A stretch of 64,000 bases of DNA from Parasediminibacterium sp051861445 (GTDB taxonomy: Bacteria; Bacteroidota; Bacteroidia; Chitinophagales; Chitinophagaceae). Both the position numbers and the translations under genes were made by a program. This document shows positions 56,223 through 64,000 of the stretch, in pieces (position 1 is the first letter of the stretch; every line of letters begins with the position of its first letter). The DNA is taken from positions 34,160 through 98,159 of the forward strand of contig JBHYCS010000017.1 of assembly GCA_051861445.1 (NCBI GenBank). The letters run 5' to 3'. The notes below the pieces were generated by a model that saw only the letters and a program-made list of their open reading frames with translations, made no database searches and was not told where the DNA came from.

Positions 56223-56951
56223 CTACAAGTGCAAGTAATAATCTTTCAATAATTGAATAAATGATTGGCTGTATTCATTATTTATTTTAACTGTAATTTC
56301 AGAAATTTGAAGGTTAGTAGCTTTTACTTTTCCTCCCAAAAACATGGTTCTAAAATAGCCATGTTTTTCGGTTTGCTTTACTTGAACTAGTTGTTGAATG
56401 TACAAGCCTTTTTGCTCGGCAATTTGTATAAAATATTCACTTCTTACATGTGGTAATAACACTGCAAAATATCCATTATTTGCCAATTGGTAATCAATAC
56501 AATCTATTAGTGTTTCTAAACTCAATGCTGTGCTATGATGTGCCAAATTACGCTGTTCGTTTTGGCTTTTCAAATCATGGTCGTAAAAGGGTGGATTGCT
56601 AATAATCCATTGATATGAATGCTTGGTATTTGGTTTAAATGTTTGTATCGAAGTTTGTACAACACTTACTTGCTGATTCCATTTTGATAGTCTTACATTT
56701 TCTGTTGCTTCTTCAACAGCAAGAGCATCTATTTCAATTGCATCTATATAAATAGTTGGATTTTTTTGTACACACATCAATGAAAGCAAACCCGTTCCTG
56801 CACCAATATCTAAACATTTAATTTTTTCATCAAATGCAGGAAGTGTATTAGCCAACCATGCACCAAATAAACAAGCATCAGTTGTTACCTTCATTGCTGT
56901 TTTTTGTTGATGAATAATAAATTCTTTAAACTGAAAATATGTATTAGCCAC
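56223..56951 (-). CDS. trmN6: tRNA1(Val) adenine-37 N6-methyltransferase-like (TrmN6/YfiC)
   Basis: A 242-residue Rossmann methyltransferase. SAM motif I is LDIGAGTGLL (47-56), and the catalytic motif IV is NPPF (119-122), as in N6-adenine methyltransferases. The N-terminal FQFKEFIIHQ and AMKVTTDACLFGAW match the YfiC/TrmN6 family. The start is GTG at 56951, because a stop in the same frame (the stop codon of the upstream VOC gene) lies six bases before it and no ATG exists between. It methylates A37 of tRNA-Val in E. coli; the target here is assumed. Confidence 0.88.
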   Translation of the reverse strand: MANTYFQFKEFIIHQQKTAMKVTTDACLFGAWLANTLPAFDEKIKCLDIGAGTGLLSLMCVQKNPTIYIDAIEIDALAVEEATENVRLSKWNQQVSVVQTSIQTFKPNTKHSYQWIISNPPFYDHDLKSQNEQRNLAHHSTALSLETLIDCIDYQLANNGYFAVLLPHVRSEYFIQIAEQKGLYIQQLVQVKQTEKHGYFRTMFLGGKVKATNLQISEITVKINNEYSQSFIQLLKDYYLHL

Positions 56952-56957
56952 TTTGTT

Positions 56958-57449
56958 TTATTTATGAAGCTCTTGCAGTAAATTGTCAATGTCTAATCTT
57001 TCAGTAACCATTTGTAGATTGCCATTTTCGTCGATTGGCCATTTTTCTTGTGGTTTATCCCAATACAATTCAATTCCATTTCCATCAATATCATTTAAAT
57101 ACAGTGCTTCAGATACACCATGATCTGCCGCTCCTGTAAGTGGATATTTGTTGTCTATCAATCTTTTTAAAATTACTGCCAAATCTTTACGAGTAGGATA
57201 TAAAATGGCTACATGAAACAAGCCTGGCGATTTTGTAGAAGCAGGTGGTTCATTTTTGCTATACCATGTATTTAAGCCGATATGATGATGATAATTGCCT
57301 GCTGCTATGAAAGCGGCTTGTGTACCCATTTTTTGCTTTATTGAAAATCCTAAAAGATCTACATAAAAGGCAATTGATTTATCTAAGTCTGACACTTTTA
57401 AATGAACATGACCAATAGAAACTTGTGTTGGTATCGAATATGTTTCCAT
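56958..57449 (-). CDS. VOC-family (glyoxalase/dioxygenase-fold) protein
   Basis: This 163-residue vicinal-oxygen-chelate protein starts at a clear ATG (57449). The first half has IGHVHLKVSDLDKSIAFYVDLLGF, and the second half ends with YLNDIDGNGIELYWDKP. The putative metal ligands are His in GHVHLKV, His in GLFHVAI, and Glu in GIELYWD. It resembles catechol-2,3-dioxygenase-like CatE, but the substrate is unknown. Its stop codon precedes the trmN6 GTG start by six bases, so the two are likely co-transcribed. Confidence 0.8.
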   Translation of the reverse strand: METYSIPTQVSIGHVHLKVSDLDKSIAFYVDLLGFSIKQKMGTQAAFIAAGNYHHHIGLNTWYSKNEPPASTKSPGLFHVAILYPTRKDLAVILKRLIDNKYPLTGAADHGVSEALYLNDIDGNGIELYWDKPQEKWPIDENGNLQMVTERLDIDNLLQELHK

Positions 57450-57593
57450 GATGTTGTATCCTGTTGAATTGAGACAAGTTGAAAATTACTCAAATCTATT
57501 TAAAATGTATATGCAAACGGCTATTGTAAGTAGTAAATTATACTTATACTTGCAATGTAAACCAATCTATGAAAAATTTTTAAATCCATTGAA

Positions 57594-58418
57594 ATGGATC
57601 ATCCAGTTATTTTAAAAGGAATTTCACACAGAACCTTGTTGTTAAGCATGATTGCTCTGTTGGTGATTTCTGTAAACGCTTTTTTCGATTGGAGTAAGGG
57701 TTTGTATTTATCTTCTTTGTGTAGTGTTTTTGGTGCATTGGTCATGTTGATCATTGCCTCAAGTGTACTAGCAGGTTATAAACGTTACATTAACATAGCT
57801 GCTATTATACTATTCAATATTTTATTTATCGGTTATACTTTTTTAGAAGGATTATCAACAGGTGCATATTTGTATTTCTTTCCATTGATTTTGGTAATGA
57901 CATTTATGTTAATTGATGCCAATGACAAAAAGAATGAGATTTTATATTCATTTATGTTTACCATTTTGTCTTTTTGTATTTGCATTTTTTGGGCAAAGCC
58001 AAGTAGTAAATTCCAATACATTTCAGTTGATTTAGCAAAAAATACATTTATTGTTAATTCAGTTACGGCAATTTTATTATGTGCTGTTTTTGCATATATA
58101 GCTGTGGTGTATGACACTAAAATGAAACATGTATTAGTGGCTCAACGCAATAAAACAAATGCACATGCAGATAAAGTAAAACAACAGAATATACAGCTAA
58201 AAGAAATAACATTTATAACAGCACACTCAGTTAGAGCTCCGTTATCCAATATTTTAGGATTGGTACATCTGTTACAAAATAAAGAGTTGAGTGAAGAAGA
58301 AAAGCTGAAAATAATAGGCTTTTTACAAGAAGCATCTCAATCGTTAGACTTGGTTTTAAGAGATGTTATTGAAAAATCAAAGCAAATTGAAGAAACGTTA
58401 AGTACAAGCGAAAATTAA
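57594..58418 (+). CDS. Six-helix membrane protein with an orphan HisKA dimerisation domain
   Basis: A 274-residue protein with about six membrane helices between residues 14 and 173 (for example LLLSMIALLVISVNAF, IILFNILFIGY, ILLCAVFAYIAVVY). A coiled region and a dimerisation/phosphoacceptor helix pair follow, with H-box FITAHSVRAPLSNILGL (His211). The protein stops at residue 274 with no HATPase domain, and the next gene is convergent 13 bases away, so the ATPase is not on a neighbouring frame. It may be a phosphotransfer adaptor or be phosphorylated in trans by another kinase. Confidence 0.75.
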   Translation: MDHPVILKGISHRTLLLSMIALLVISVNAFFDWSKGLYLSSLCSVFGALVMLIIASSVLAGYKRYINIAAIILFNILFIGYTFLEGLSTGAYLYFFPLILVMTFMLIDANDKKNEILYSFMFTILSFCICIFWAKPSSKFQYISVDLAKNTFIVNSVTAILLCAVFAYIAVVYDTKMKHVLVAQRNKTNAHADKVKQQNIQLKEITFITAHSVRAPLSNILGLVHLLQNKELSEEEKLKIIGFLQEASQSLDLVLRDVIEKSKQIEETLSTSEN

Positions 58419-58431
58419 ATTGAAAAAGAAA

Positions 58432-60021
58432 CTACAATAAATTGTTTGCAATAATTGCAGCAACTTTTTCACCATCCATAGCAGCACTAACAATTCCGCC
58501 AGCATAGCCAGCACCTTCAGCACATGGATATAAATTTTTAATTTGAGTATGTTGTAAGTTGGTTGCGTCTCTCGGTATTCTTACGGGTGATGATGTTCTG
58601 CTTTCTGTAGCAACTACAATGGCTTCATTGGTATAATAACCTTTCATTTTTTTACCAAACATTTTTATTCCTTCTTGTAAGCGACTAGCAATAAAGTTTG
58701 GAAGCACTTCTTGCATTTCAACAGTAGAAATACCGGGCAAATAAGAGCATTCTGGTAAACTTTGGCTTTTTTTATTGTTACAAAAATCTACCACTCTTTG
58801 TGCAGGTGCAACAAATTTACCGCCACCAGCTTTGTAAGCATTTGCTTCAATCATTTGTTGAAAATGCATCATTAATAGCGGATTATCAGCAGTAATGTGT
58901 TTAAATTCTTTCAATTTTTTAAAACTATCAAGTGCATCTTTTTGTTCAACAGAAACAACCATTCCACTATTAGCGAAAATGTTATTTCTTTTGCTAGGGC
59001 TCCAACCATTTACAACCAACTCTTCAGCATTGGTGGCAGCAGGTGCTATAATTCCACCAGGACACATGCAAAAACTAAATACACCTTTGCCATGCACTTG
59101 TTCTACCAAACTATACGAAGCTGGTGGTAAATATTCACCCCTTGTAATGCAATGATATTGTGCAGCATCAATAATAGCTTGTGGGTGTTCAATGCGTACT
59201 CCTAAAGCAAAAGGTTTAGCTTCAATATGTATTTTTTTACGATAGAATAATTCAAATACATCTTTTGCACTATGTCCTGTAGCTAAAATAACAGCATGGG
59301 CTTTTATTTCATTTCCATCTGCTGTAATAATTCCTTTTATGGCATCTTTTTCAATAATAAAATCTACCAATTTTGTTTCAAATAATACCTGCCCACCACA
59401 GCTAATTATTTGTTCTCTCATAGCTGTAATGATTTGTGGTAGCTTATTGGTTCCAATATGAGGATGGGCTTCAATTAAAATTTTTTCTTCTGCACCAAAT
59501 TGTACAAACAAGTTTAAAATTCTATTTATATCACCTCTTTTGTTACTTCTTGTATATAGTTTTCCATCGCTGTAAGTGCCTGCTCCTCCTTCACCAAAAC
59601 AATAATTACTTTCAGGATTTACAATTCCTTCTTTATTTAAAGCTGCTAAATCTCTTCTTCTTGCACGTACATCTTTACCACGTTCGATAATAATGGGTTG
59701 AATACCTTTTTCAATCAATTGTAAAGCTGCAAAAATACCTGCTGGCCCTGCACCTACTACAATTACTTTGTGGTTTGCTTTAGTTACATTGGGAAAATGT
59801 ATGGTTTGTAAAGTTCTATTTACAAATGGTTCGTTTACAAAAGTTTGTACGGTTAAGTTTATCCAAACTTGTTTACTTCTTGCGTCTATACTTTTTTTAA
59901 CAATATAAAATCCGGTAATTGTATTGGTTGGTATACTTAAGGTTGCTGCCAACATTTGTTGAATAATAGTTGGGTTTGCAGCATCTGCAGGTGTTAGCTT
60001 TAAAATTACTTGTTGTTGCAT
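58432..60021 (-). CDS. FAD-dependent oxidoreductase (uncharacterised COG2509-like dehydrogenase)
   Basis: This 529-residue flavoprotein has a short N-terminal domain (about 1-85), then the FAD-binding Rossmann motif VVGAGPAGIFAALQL (about 89-103) and IIERGKDV. Later motifs are CFGEGGAGTYSDGKLYTR, ILATGHSAKDVFEL, FSFCMCPGG, and the C-terminal YPCAEGAGYAGGIVSAAMDG. This pattern is that of an uncharacterised FAD-dependent dehydrogenase family found in many bacteria. The substrate is unknown. Confidence 0.88.
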   Translation of the reverse strand: MQQQVILKLTPADAANPTIIQQMLAATLSIPTNTITGFYIVKKSIDARSKQVWINLTVQTFVNEPFVNRTLQTIHFPNVTKANHKVIVVGAGPAGIFAALQLIEKGIQPIIIERGKDVRARRRDLAALNKEGIVNPESNYCFGEGGAGTYSDGKLYTRSNKRGDINRILNLFVQFGAEEKILIEAHPHIGTNKLPQIITAMREQIISCGGQVLFETKLVDFIIEKDAIKGIITADGNEIKAHAVILATGHSAKDVFELFYRKKIHIEAKPFALGVRIEHPQAIIDAAQYHCITRGEYLPPASYSLVEQVHGKGVFSFCMCPGGIIAPAATNAEELVVNGWSPSKRNNIFANSGMVVSVEQKDALDSFKKLKEFKHITADNPLLMMHFQQMIEANAYKAGGGKFVAPAQRVVDFCNNKKSQSLPECSYLPGISTVEMQEVLPNFIASRLQEGIKMFGKKMKGYYTNEAIVVATESRTSSPVRIPRDATNLQHTQIKNLYPCAEGAGYAGGIVSAAMDGEKVAAIIANNLL

Positions 60022-60040
60022 GTAGTTAGGTGTTTATCCT

Positions 60041-60076
60041 AAAAAATAAAAAAAGGAAGTATGGTGTACTTCCTTT
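60041..60076 (-). terminator. Terminator of the DUF3127 gene
   Basis: AAAGGAAGTA (60052-60061) pairs with TACTTCCTTT (60067-60076) around a 5-base loop. On the minus strand it is followed by a T-rich run (60041-60051). It lies 27 bases past the DUF3127 stop. Confidence 0.88.
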
Positions 60077-60103
60077 GCAAATTAAAGTTTTATTATTTGG
60101 TTT

Positions 60104-60481
60104 TTAAAATGGTAGATCATCAACCGGCTCAGCTTGAGGAGGCATTGTACTATAATCGGTAGTATCAATTGCTTCTTGTTGTTGACCAAGTTTAATAGTT
60201 TCAATTCTCCAAGCATCTAAATTAGTAATATAACCTTCTCTTCCATCTTTACTCCATTTACTGCCTTTTATATTAAACTGAACTTTTACATCATCACCAA
60301 TTTGATATCTATCTAATAAACTCGTTTTGTCTTGCACACATTGAAACTTAACATAATTGGTAATTATTCTTCCACCAATATCTTCACTTTTTTCAATCAC
60401 AAATTCTCTTGTTTTAAAGCTTTCTGTACGTTGCACTGTATCCATTTTCGCTGCTAGCTTACCAGTAATTTCGTAGCTCAT
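60104..60481 (-). CDS. DUF3127 protein with SSB-like acidic C-terminal tip
   Basis: A 125-residue protein of the DUF3127 family (MSYEITGKLAAK start, VKFQCVQDKTSLLDRYQIGDDVKVQFNIKG core), predicted OB-fold and Bacteroidota-typical. After about residue 98 comes a flexible Gln/Asp/Pro linker ending PVDDLPF. This acidic, Pro-Phe-ending tip is like the C-terminal tip of bacterial SSB, which docks repair proteins. The role is unknown; binding of single-stranded nucleic acid and recruitment of partners is inferred from these two features. Confidence 0.85.
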   Translation of the reverse strand: MSYEITGKLAAKMDTVQRTESFKTREFVIEKSEDIGGRIITNYVKFQCVQDKTSLLDRYQIGDDVKVQFNIKGSKWSKDGREGYITNLDAWRIETIKLGQQQEAIDTTDYSTMPPQAEPVDDLPF

Positions 60482-60588
60482 ATTTTTTATTGTTTTGGCG
60501 GTAAATGTAATAGATAAATAATGCTTTTTTAATCAAAAAAAATAATTTTCGCATTCTAAAAATTGTATCTTCCACTCCATAAAGCATA

Positions 60589-61341
60589 ATGTACATGTAT
60601 CGTAAAAAAATCCTTCTTTGTTCTATTGTTTTAAGTTTTTTCTTAAACGGATTTTTGTGGGGCCAAAATATAGTAGTATCTCATGGTGGTTATAGAATTA
60701 CAAAAGATACCAAGAAAGATAGTGCTGTTGTAAAAATGTTACAGATTTATACCGATAGTATTAACAAAACCATGAATACCGTAATTGGTTTTTCAACCGA
60801 TGGATTGGTAAAAAAACAGCCTGAAAGTGGATTGGGTAATTATATGACCGATGCTATGAAAGAAATGGCATCACAAGTATTTAAAATGCCTGTAGATGCT
60901 GCTTTTATTAACTATGGTGGAATTAGATCGTACTTGCCAAAAGGCGAAATTACTGTAGGAAAAATTTTTGAATTAATGCCATTTGATAATTTAATTGTTC
61001 TACAAAAAGTTAGAGGCGATACGTTGCAATCTTTCTTAAATCATGTAGCTGAAAAAAATGGATGGCCAATGAGTGGTATAACCATGAATATTAATGGAAA
61101 AAAGGCAATTAATGTTTTCATAAATGGTAAACCTTTGGATGCAAATACTGTGTATACAATCGCTAATTCTGACTACATTGCTAATGGAGGCGATGATGTA
61201 AAACAACTAAAATCAATTCCTCAAATCAATCAAGGTTATTTGTTAAGAGATGCTTTGATTGCTTATACAAAACAACAAACCGAAAACGGAAAATCAATCG
61301 ATACAAAAACCGAAAAAAGAATAACCTATGCAAACGAATAG
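60589..61341 (+). CDS. 5'-nucleotidase C-terminal domain protein (split enzyme, part 1)
   Basis: A 250-residue protein with a signal peptide (ILLCSIVLSFFLNGFLWGQ). The rest is a 5'-nucleotidase C-terminal substrate-binding domain: AAFINYGGIRSYLPKGEITVG, FELMPFDNLIVL and YTIANSDYIANGGDD are its landmarks. No metallophosphatase domain is present; it is in the next gene, which overlaps by 14 bases. An ATG two codons in (60595) is an alternative start. Together the two proteins would make one periplasmic nucleotidase. Confidence 0.9.
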   Translation: MYMYRKKILLCSIVLSFFLNGFLWGQNIVVSHGGYRITKDTKKDSAVVKMLQIYTDSINKTMNTVIGFSTDGLVKKQPESGLGNYMTDAMKEMASQVFKMPVDAAFINYGGIRSYLPKGEITVGKIFELMPFDNLIVLQKVRGDTLQSFLNHVAEKNGWPMSGITMNINGKKAINVFINGKPLDANTVYTIANSDYIANGGDDVKQLKSIPQINQGYLLRDALIAYTKQQTENGKSIDTKTEKRITYANE

Positions 61342-62266
61342 TCGAAGGTCTTTTGTAAAAAAATCACTTTTTACAGGTGCATCTATAATGGCTGCTAACT
61401 TAGGTTTAAAAGCGGCAGAAATGTCTAGTGGTCTAGGTTCTTTAACCATTTTACATACCAATGATGTTCATAGCAGACTAGAGCCTTTTCCTATGGATGG
61501 AAGTAGAAATGCAGGACTAGGTGGTGTTGCTGCAAGAGCAGAAATTATTAAACAAATTCGTTCAGAAACAGAGCATGTTTTATTACTTGACGCAGGAGAT
61601 ATTTTTCAAGGAACTCCTTATTTCAACGTTTATAAAGGCGAGCCAGAAATTAAAGCCATGAGCCTTATGGGCTATGATGCTTGTACTATGGGAAATCATG
61701 ATTTTGACGCAGGATTAGAAAATTTTGCTACTCAATTAAAACATGCAAATTTTCCAGTATTAAACTGTAATTACGATTTTTCAAATACGCCAATGGCAGG
61801 TAAAACAATGCCTTGTAAAATTTTTCAAAAAGGAAATATTAAAGTAGGAGTATTTGGTGTAGGTATTGAATTAAAGGGTCTTGTTCCAGATAGTTTAGCA
61901 GGAAATACGATATATAAAGATCCGATAGACTGTGCCAATACAACTACTGCCTTCTTAAAAAAACAAAAATGCGATTTAATCATCTGTTTATCTCATTTAG
62001 GCGATAAATACGACGATGATAAAATAAGTGATGAAGTTTTGGCAAAAGAAAATTATGACATAGATTTAATTATTGGTGGGCATACACACCGCTTTTTTAC
62101 CGAACCAAAAAAGTATACAAATAAAAATGGTGGCGATACTTTGGTAAATCAAGTAGGGTGGGGAGGCATTCAGTTGGGTAGATTAGACTATAATTTTGAC
62201 AATTTAAAAAAGAAAAATCTCCTGAAAGCCCATACTGTAGTTATTGAGAGAAAACCAAGAGAATAA
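61328..62266 (+). CDS. 5'-nucleotidase metallophosphatase domain protein (split enzyme, part 2)
   Basis: A 312-residue protein with a Tat-type signal (SRRSFVKK, then a hydrophobic stretch). The calcineurin-like phosphatase motifs are present: TNDVHS, LDAGDIFQG, MGNHDFDAG, LSHLGD and GGHTH. The two-metal site is therefore complete. It lacks the C-terminal substrate-binding domain, which the overlapping upstream gene supplies. Usual 5'-nucleotidases have both in one chain in the order metallophosphatase then C-terminal domain; here the gene order is reversed. Confidence 0.92.
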   Translation: MQTNSRRSFVKKSLFTGASIMAANLGLKAAEMSSGLGSLTILHTNDVHSRLEPFPMDGSRNAGLGGVAARAEIIKQIRSETEHVLLLDAGDIFQGTPYFNVYKGEPEIKAMSLMGYDACTMGNHDFDAGLENFATQLKHANFPVLNCNYDFSNTPMAGKTMPCKIFQKGNIKVGVFGVGIELKGLVPDSLAGNTIYKDPIDCANTTTAFLKKQKCDLIICLSHLGDKYDDDKISDEVLAKENYDIDLIIGGHTHRFFTEPKKYTNKNGGDTLVNQVGWGGIQLGRLDYNFDNLKKKNLLKAHTVVIERKPRE

Positions 62267-62329
62267 AAAATTTTTTTTTCAACATAAAGTGTACATATTC
62301 GCAGTCCGATAAAACTTTTTATACAGTTT

Positions 62330-62338
62330 TGTGAATAA
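62330..62338 (-). promoter_or_regulatory. DnaA box upstream of dnaA
   Basis: TGTGAATAA, read on the minus strand as TTATTCACA, fits the DnaA-box consensus TTATnCACA. It lies 70 bases before the dnaA start. It could serve autoregulation. I see only this good box here, so an origin is not shown. Confidence 0.6.
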
Positions 62339-62407
62339 CCCAAAATCCTTTTAAAACTAGGCAGAGAAAACAACTTTAAATCAAACTAAAAACTTGTTTA
62401 AAAAATC

Positions 62408-63847
62408 ATGGCTACCACTGTTGTTAAAACGGCTGAAAACGTATGGACTAATTGCTTAAAAATTATCAAGGATATAGTAGAATGGCAACATTTTAAAACT
62501 TGGTTCGAACCAATTACTCCTGTAGAATTGAAAGGAAATGTATTAATGATACAGGTTCCTAGTCAATTCTTTTATGAATATTTAGAGGAGCACTATGTAA
62601 ACTTGTTAGCAAAAACTTTAAAACGTGAATTAGGTAAAGATGCACGTTTAGAATATAGAATAATGGTAGACAGTGGAAATGGAAGAAGCGGTAGCATGGA
62701 TATACCTACAGGTGGCCCAAAAACATTTAGCCACAACGAAATGAATTTCCCTTTGGTAATCGACAATCCTGTTAAAAATCCATTTGTGATTCCAGGATTA
62801 AAGAAAATGCAAATCGATCCTCAGTTAAATCATATATATACATTCGATAGCTATGTTGAAGGTGATAGCAATCGTGTTGCTAGACGTGCAGGAAAAACAG
62901 TAGCAGAAAAGCCAGGAGCAAATTCTTTCAATCCACTTGTTATTTATGGAGGAGTTGGTTTGGGAAAAACGCATTTAGCCCAAGCAATTGGTAACGAAGT
63001 AAAAAGATTACATTCTAACAAAGTAGTATTATACGTTAGCAGCGAAAAATTCATCAATCAATTTCAAGATCATAGTCGCAATAATGCCATCAACGATTTT
63101 ATTCACTTTTATCAGTTAATCGATGTACTAATCATCGATGATGTTCAATTTTTTGCAAGAGCCGAAAAAAGCCAAGATGCATTTTTCGCCATTTTCAATC
63201 ATTTACATCAAAGCGGCAAGCAATTGGTACTAACAAGCGATAAAGCACCAAAAGACTTAGATGGATTGCAAGAGCGTTTATTAAGCAGGTTTCGTTGGGG
63301 TTTAAGTGCCGACATTCAATTGCCAGACTACGAAACTCGTATCGAAATTTTAGAACGCAAAATGAAGAACGATGGGTTAGATATGAGCAAAGAAGTGGTA
63401 AAATATGTTGCTTACAACATCAATACCAACATTAGAGAATTAGAAGGTGCGTTAATTTCATTATTGGCACAATCATCACTCAATAGAAAAGAAATAGATT
63501 TAGAACTTGCCAAAAAAGTATTACGCAATTTTGTAAAAACAAGTAGCAAAGAAATTACTATCGATGCCATTCAAAAAATGGTTTGTGAATATTTTGCTGT
63601 TAGCTACGATAAATTGCTACAAAAAACTCGTAAAAGAGAAATTGTACAGGCTAGACAAATTACCATGTATTTAGCAAAAGCATTCACAAAAAATTCACTC
63701 AAAACAATTGGTGAACACTTTGGTGGAAGAGATCACACAACCGTTATCCACTCTTGCCAAACAGTAAAAGATTTGATGGATACGGATTCTATTTTTAGAG
63801 AAAATGTAATGGAACTCACTCAAAAAGTACAGTTAGCTTCTATGTAA
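62408..63847 (+). CDS. dnaA: Chromosomal replication initiator protein DnaA
   Basis: A 479-residue DnaA with all four parts: domain I (1-90, NCLKIIKDIVEWQHFKTWF), a linker, the AAA+ domain (Walker A GGVGLGKTH, Walker B LIIDDVQFF, sensor LSRFRWGL), and the DNA-binding domain IV with the signature GGRDHTTVIHSC. It binds DnaA boxes and opens the origin. It is followed by a clear terminator, so dnaN is not in the same transcript here. Confidence 0.98.
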   Translation: MATTVVKTAENVWTNCLKIIKDIVEWQHFKTWFEPITPVELKGNVLMIQVPSQFFYEYLEEHYVNLLAKTLKRELGKDARLEYRIMVDSGNGRSGSMDIPTGGPKTFSHNEMNFPLVIDNPVKNPFVIPGLKKMQIDPQLNHIYTFDSYVEGDSNRVARRAGKTVAEKPGANSFNPLVIYGGVGLGKTHLAQAIGNEVKRLHSNKVVLYVSSEKFINQFQDHSRNNAINDFIHFYQLIDVLIIDDVQFFARAEKSQDAFFAIFNHLHQSGKQLVLTSDKAPKDLDGLQERLLSRFRWGLSADIQLPDYETRIEILERKMKNDGLDMSKEVVKYVAYNINTNIRELEGALISLLAQSSLNRKEIDLELAKKVLRNFVKTSSKEITIDAIQKMVCEYFAVSYDKLLQKTRKREIVQARQITMYLAKAFTKNSLKTIGEHFGGRDHTTVIHSCQTVKDLMDTDSIFRENVMELTQKVQLASM

Positions 63848-63870
63848 TATTGCGGCTCATTTTATAACTC

Positions 63871-63914
63871 AAACATCCACAATTTCTATACAAACGAATA
63901 GTGGATGTTTTTTT
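63871..63914 (+). terminator. Rho-independent terminator after dnaA
   Basis: AAACATCCAC (63871-63880) pairs with GTGGATGTTT (63901-63910), followed by TTTT. Outside it, GCTCAT and ATGAGC can pair to extend the structure. Confidence 0.88.
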
Positions 63915-64000
63915 ATGAGCCCATCTGTATATCTATATTCAACTCTAGTGGCGTTTTCTATGGTTTTTCCAAATTATTATTGATAGATATAGTTTTGATT

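Noticed and set aside
63744..63752. TTATCCACT as a DnaA box inside dnaA
   Set aside because: It has one mismatch to consensus and lies in the conserved codons for TVIHSC, so coding constraint explains it.

Overview
The window looks like a low-GC chromosome segment from a Bacteroidota bacterium, most likely the Chitinophagaceae or a close relative. The evidence is two SusC/SusD pairs, a hybrid two-component regulator, an ECF sigma/FecR pair, several type IX secretion (T9SS) C-terminal domains, a PID-CTERM small protein, and chromosomal genes that include dnaA. The genus cannot be named from the sequence alone.

Layout. 1-7079 is ordinary genome: the end of a PAS histidine kinase with its response regulator, a lipoprotein-like di-heme cytochrome c, a DNA-repair cluster (small DUF2256 protein, MBL-fold exonuclease, ATP-dependent DNA ligase), and an SDR oxidoreductase. 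7990-12763 holds a very large T9SS-secreted repeat protein and a 63-residue PID-CTERM protein. 13117-17100 is a hybrid sensor/AraC regulator (HTCS). 17634-53819 is a large two-armed polysaccharide utilisation locus. 54199-64000 returns to housekeeping: tRNA-Leu(CAA), hscB, a saccharopine-dehydrogenase-like gene, trmN6-like methyltransferase, VOC protein, a membrane HisKA protein without ATPase, an FAD oxidoreductase, DUF3127, a split 5'-nucleotidase, and dnaA.

The polysaccharide locus. The two arms are divergent around a control region at 37114-37687. The left arm (minus strand, 37113 to 17634) reads GH110, SusC, SusD, three sulfatases, a divergent beta-helix protein, a small unknown secreted protein, a second GH110, a T9SS jelly-roll-like protein, and a T9SS beta-helix protein. 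The right arm (plus strand, 37688 to 53819) reads ECF sigma factor, TIM-barrel-like lipoprotein, FecR anti-sigma, SusC with an STN domain, SusD, a fourth sulfatase, a GH2, a second copy of the TIM-barrel-like protein, and a second T9SS jelly-roll-like protein. GH110 (exo-alpha-1,3-galactosidase), four Cys-type sulfatases and a GH2 suggest a sulfated galactan (carrageenan-like, or another alpha-1,3-galactose glycan). This substrate is an inference.

Most interesting points. (1) Two beta-helix proteins not obviously in GH110 carry the same DxxH plus Asp-Asp arrangement as the two clear GH110 enzymes, so the locus may hold a wider GH110-like superfamily of four enzymes. (2) A duplicated secreted protein of about 400 residues, with two clan-A-like Glu motifs and no family I recognise, is a good candidate for a new glycosidase; no known endo-galactanase is visible. 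(3) The sigma factor and FecR genes are separated by one copy of that enzyme. (4) Paralogous T9SS proteins sit near the far end of both arms. Outside the locus, notable points are an SSB-like acidic tip on DUF3127, a two-gene 5'-nucleotidase in reversed domain order, and a kinase dimerisation domain without its ATPase domain.
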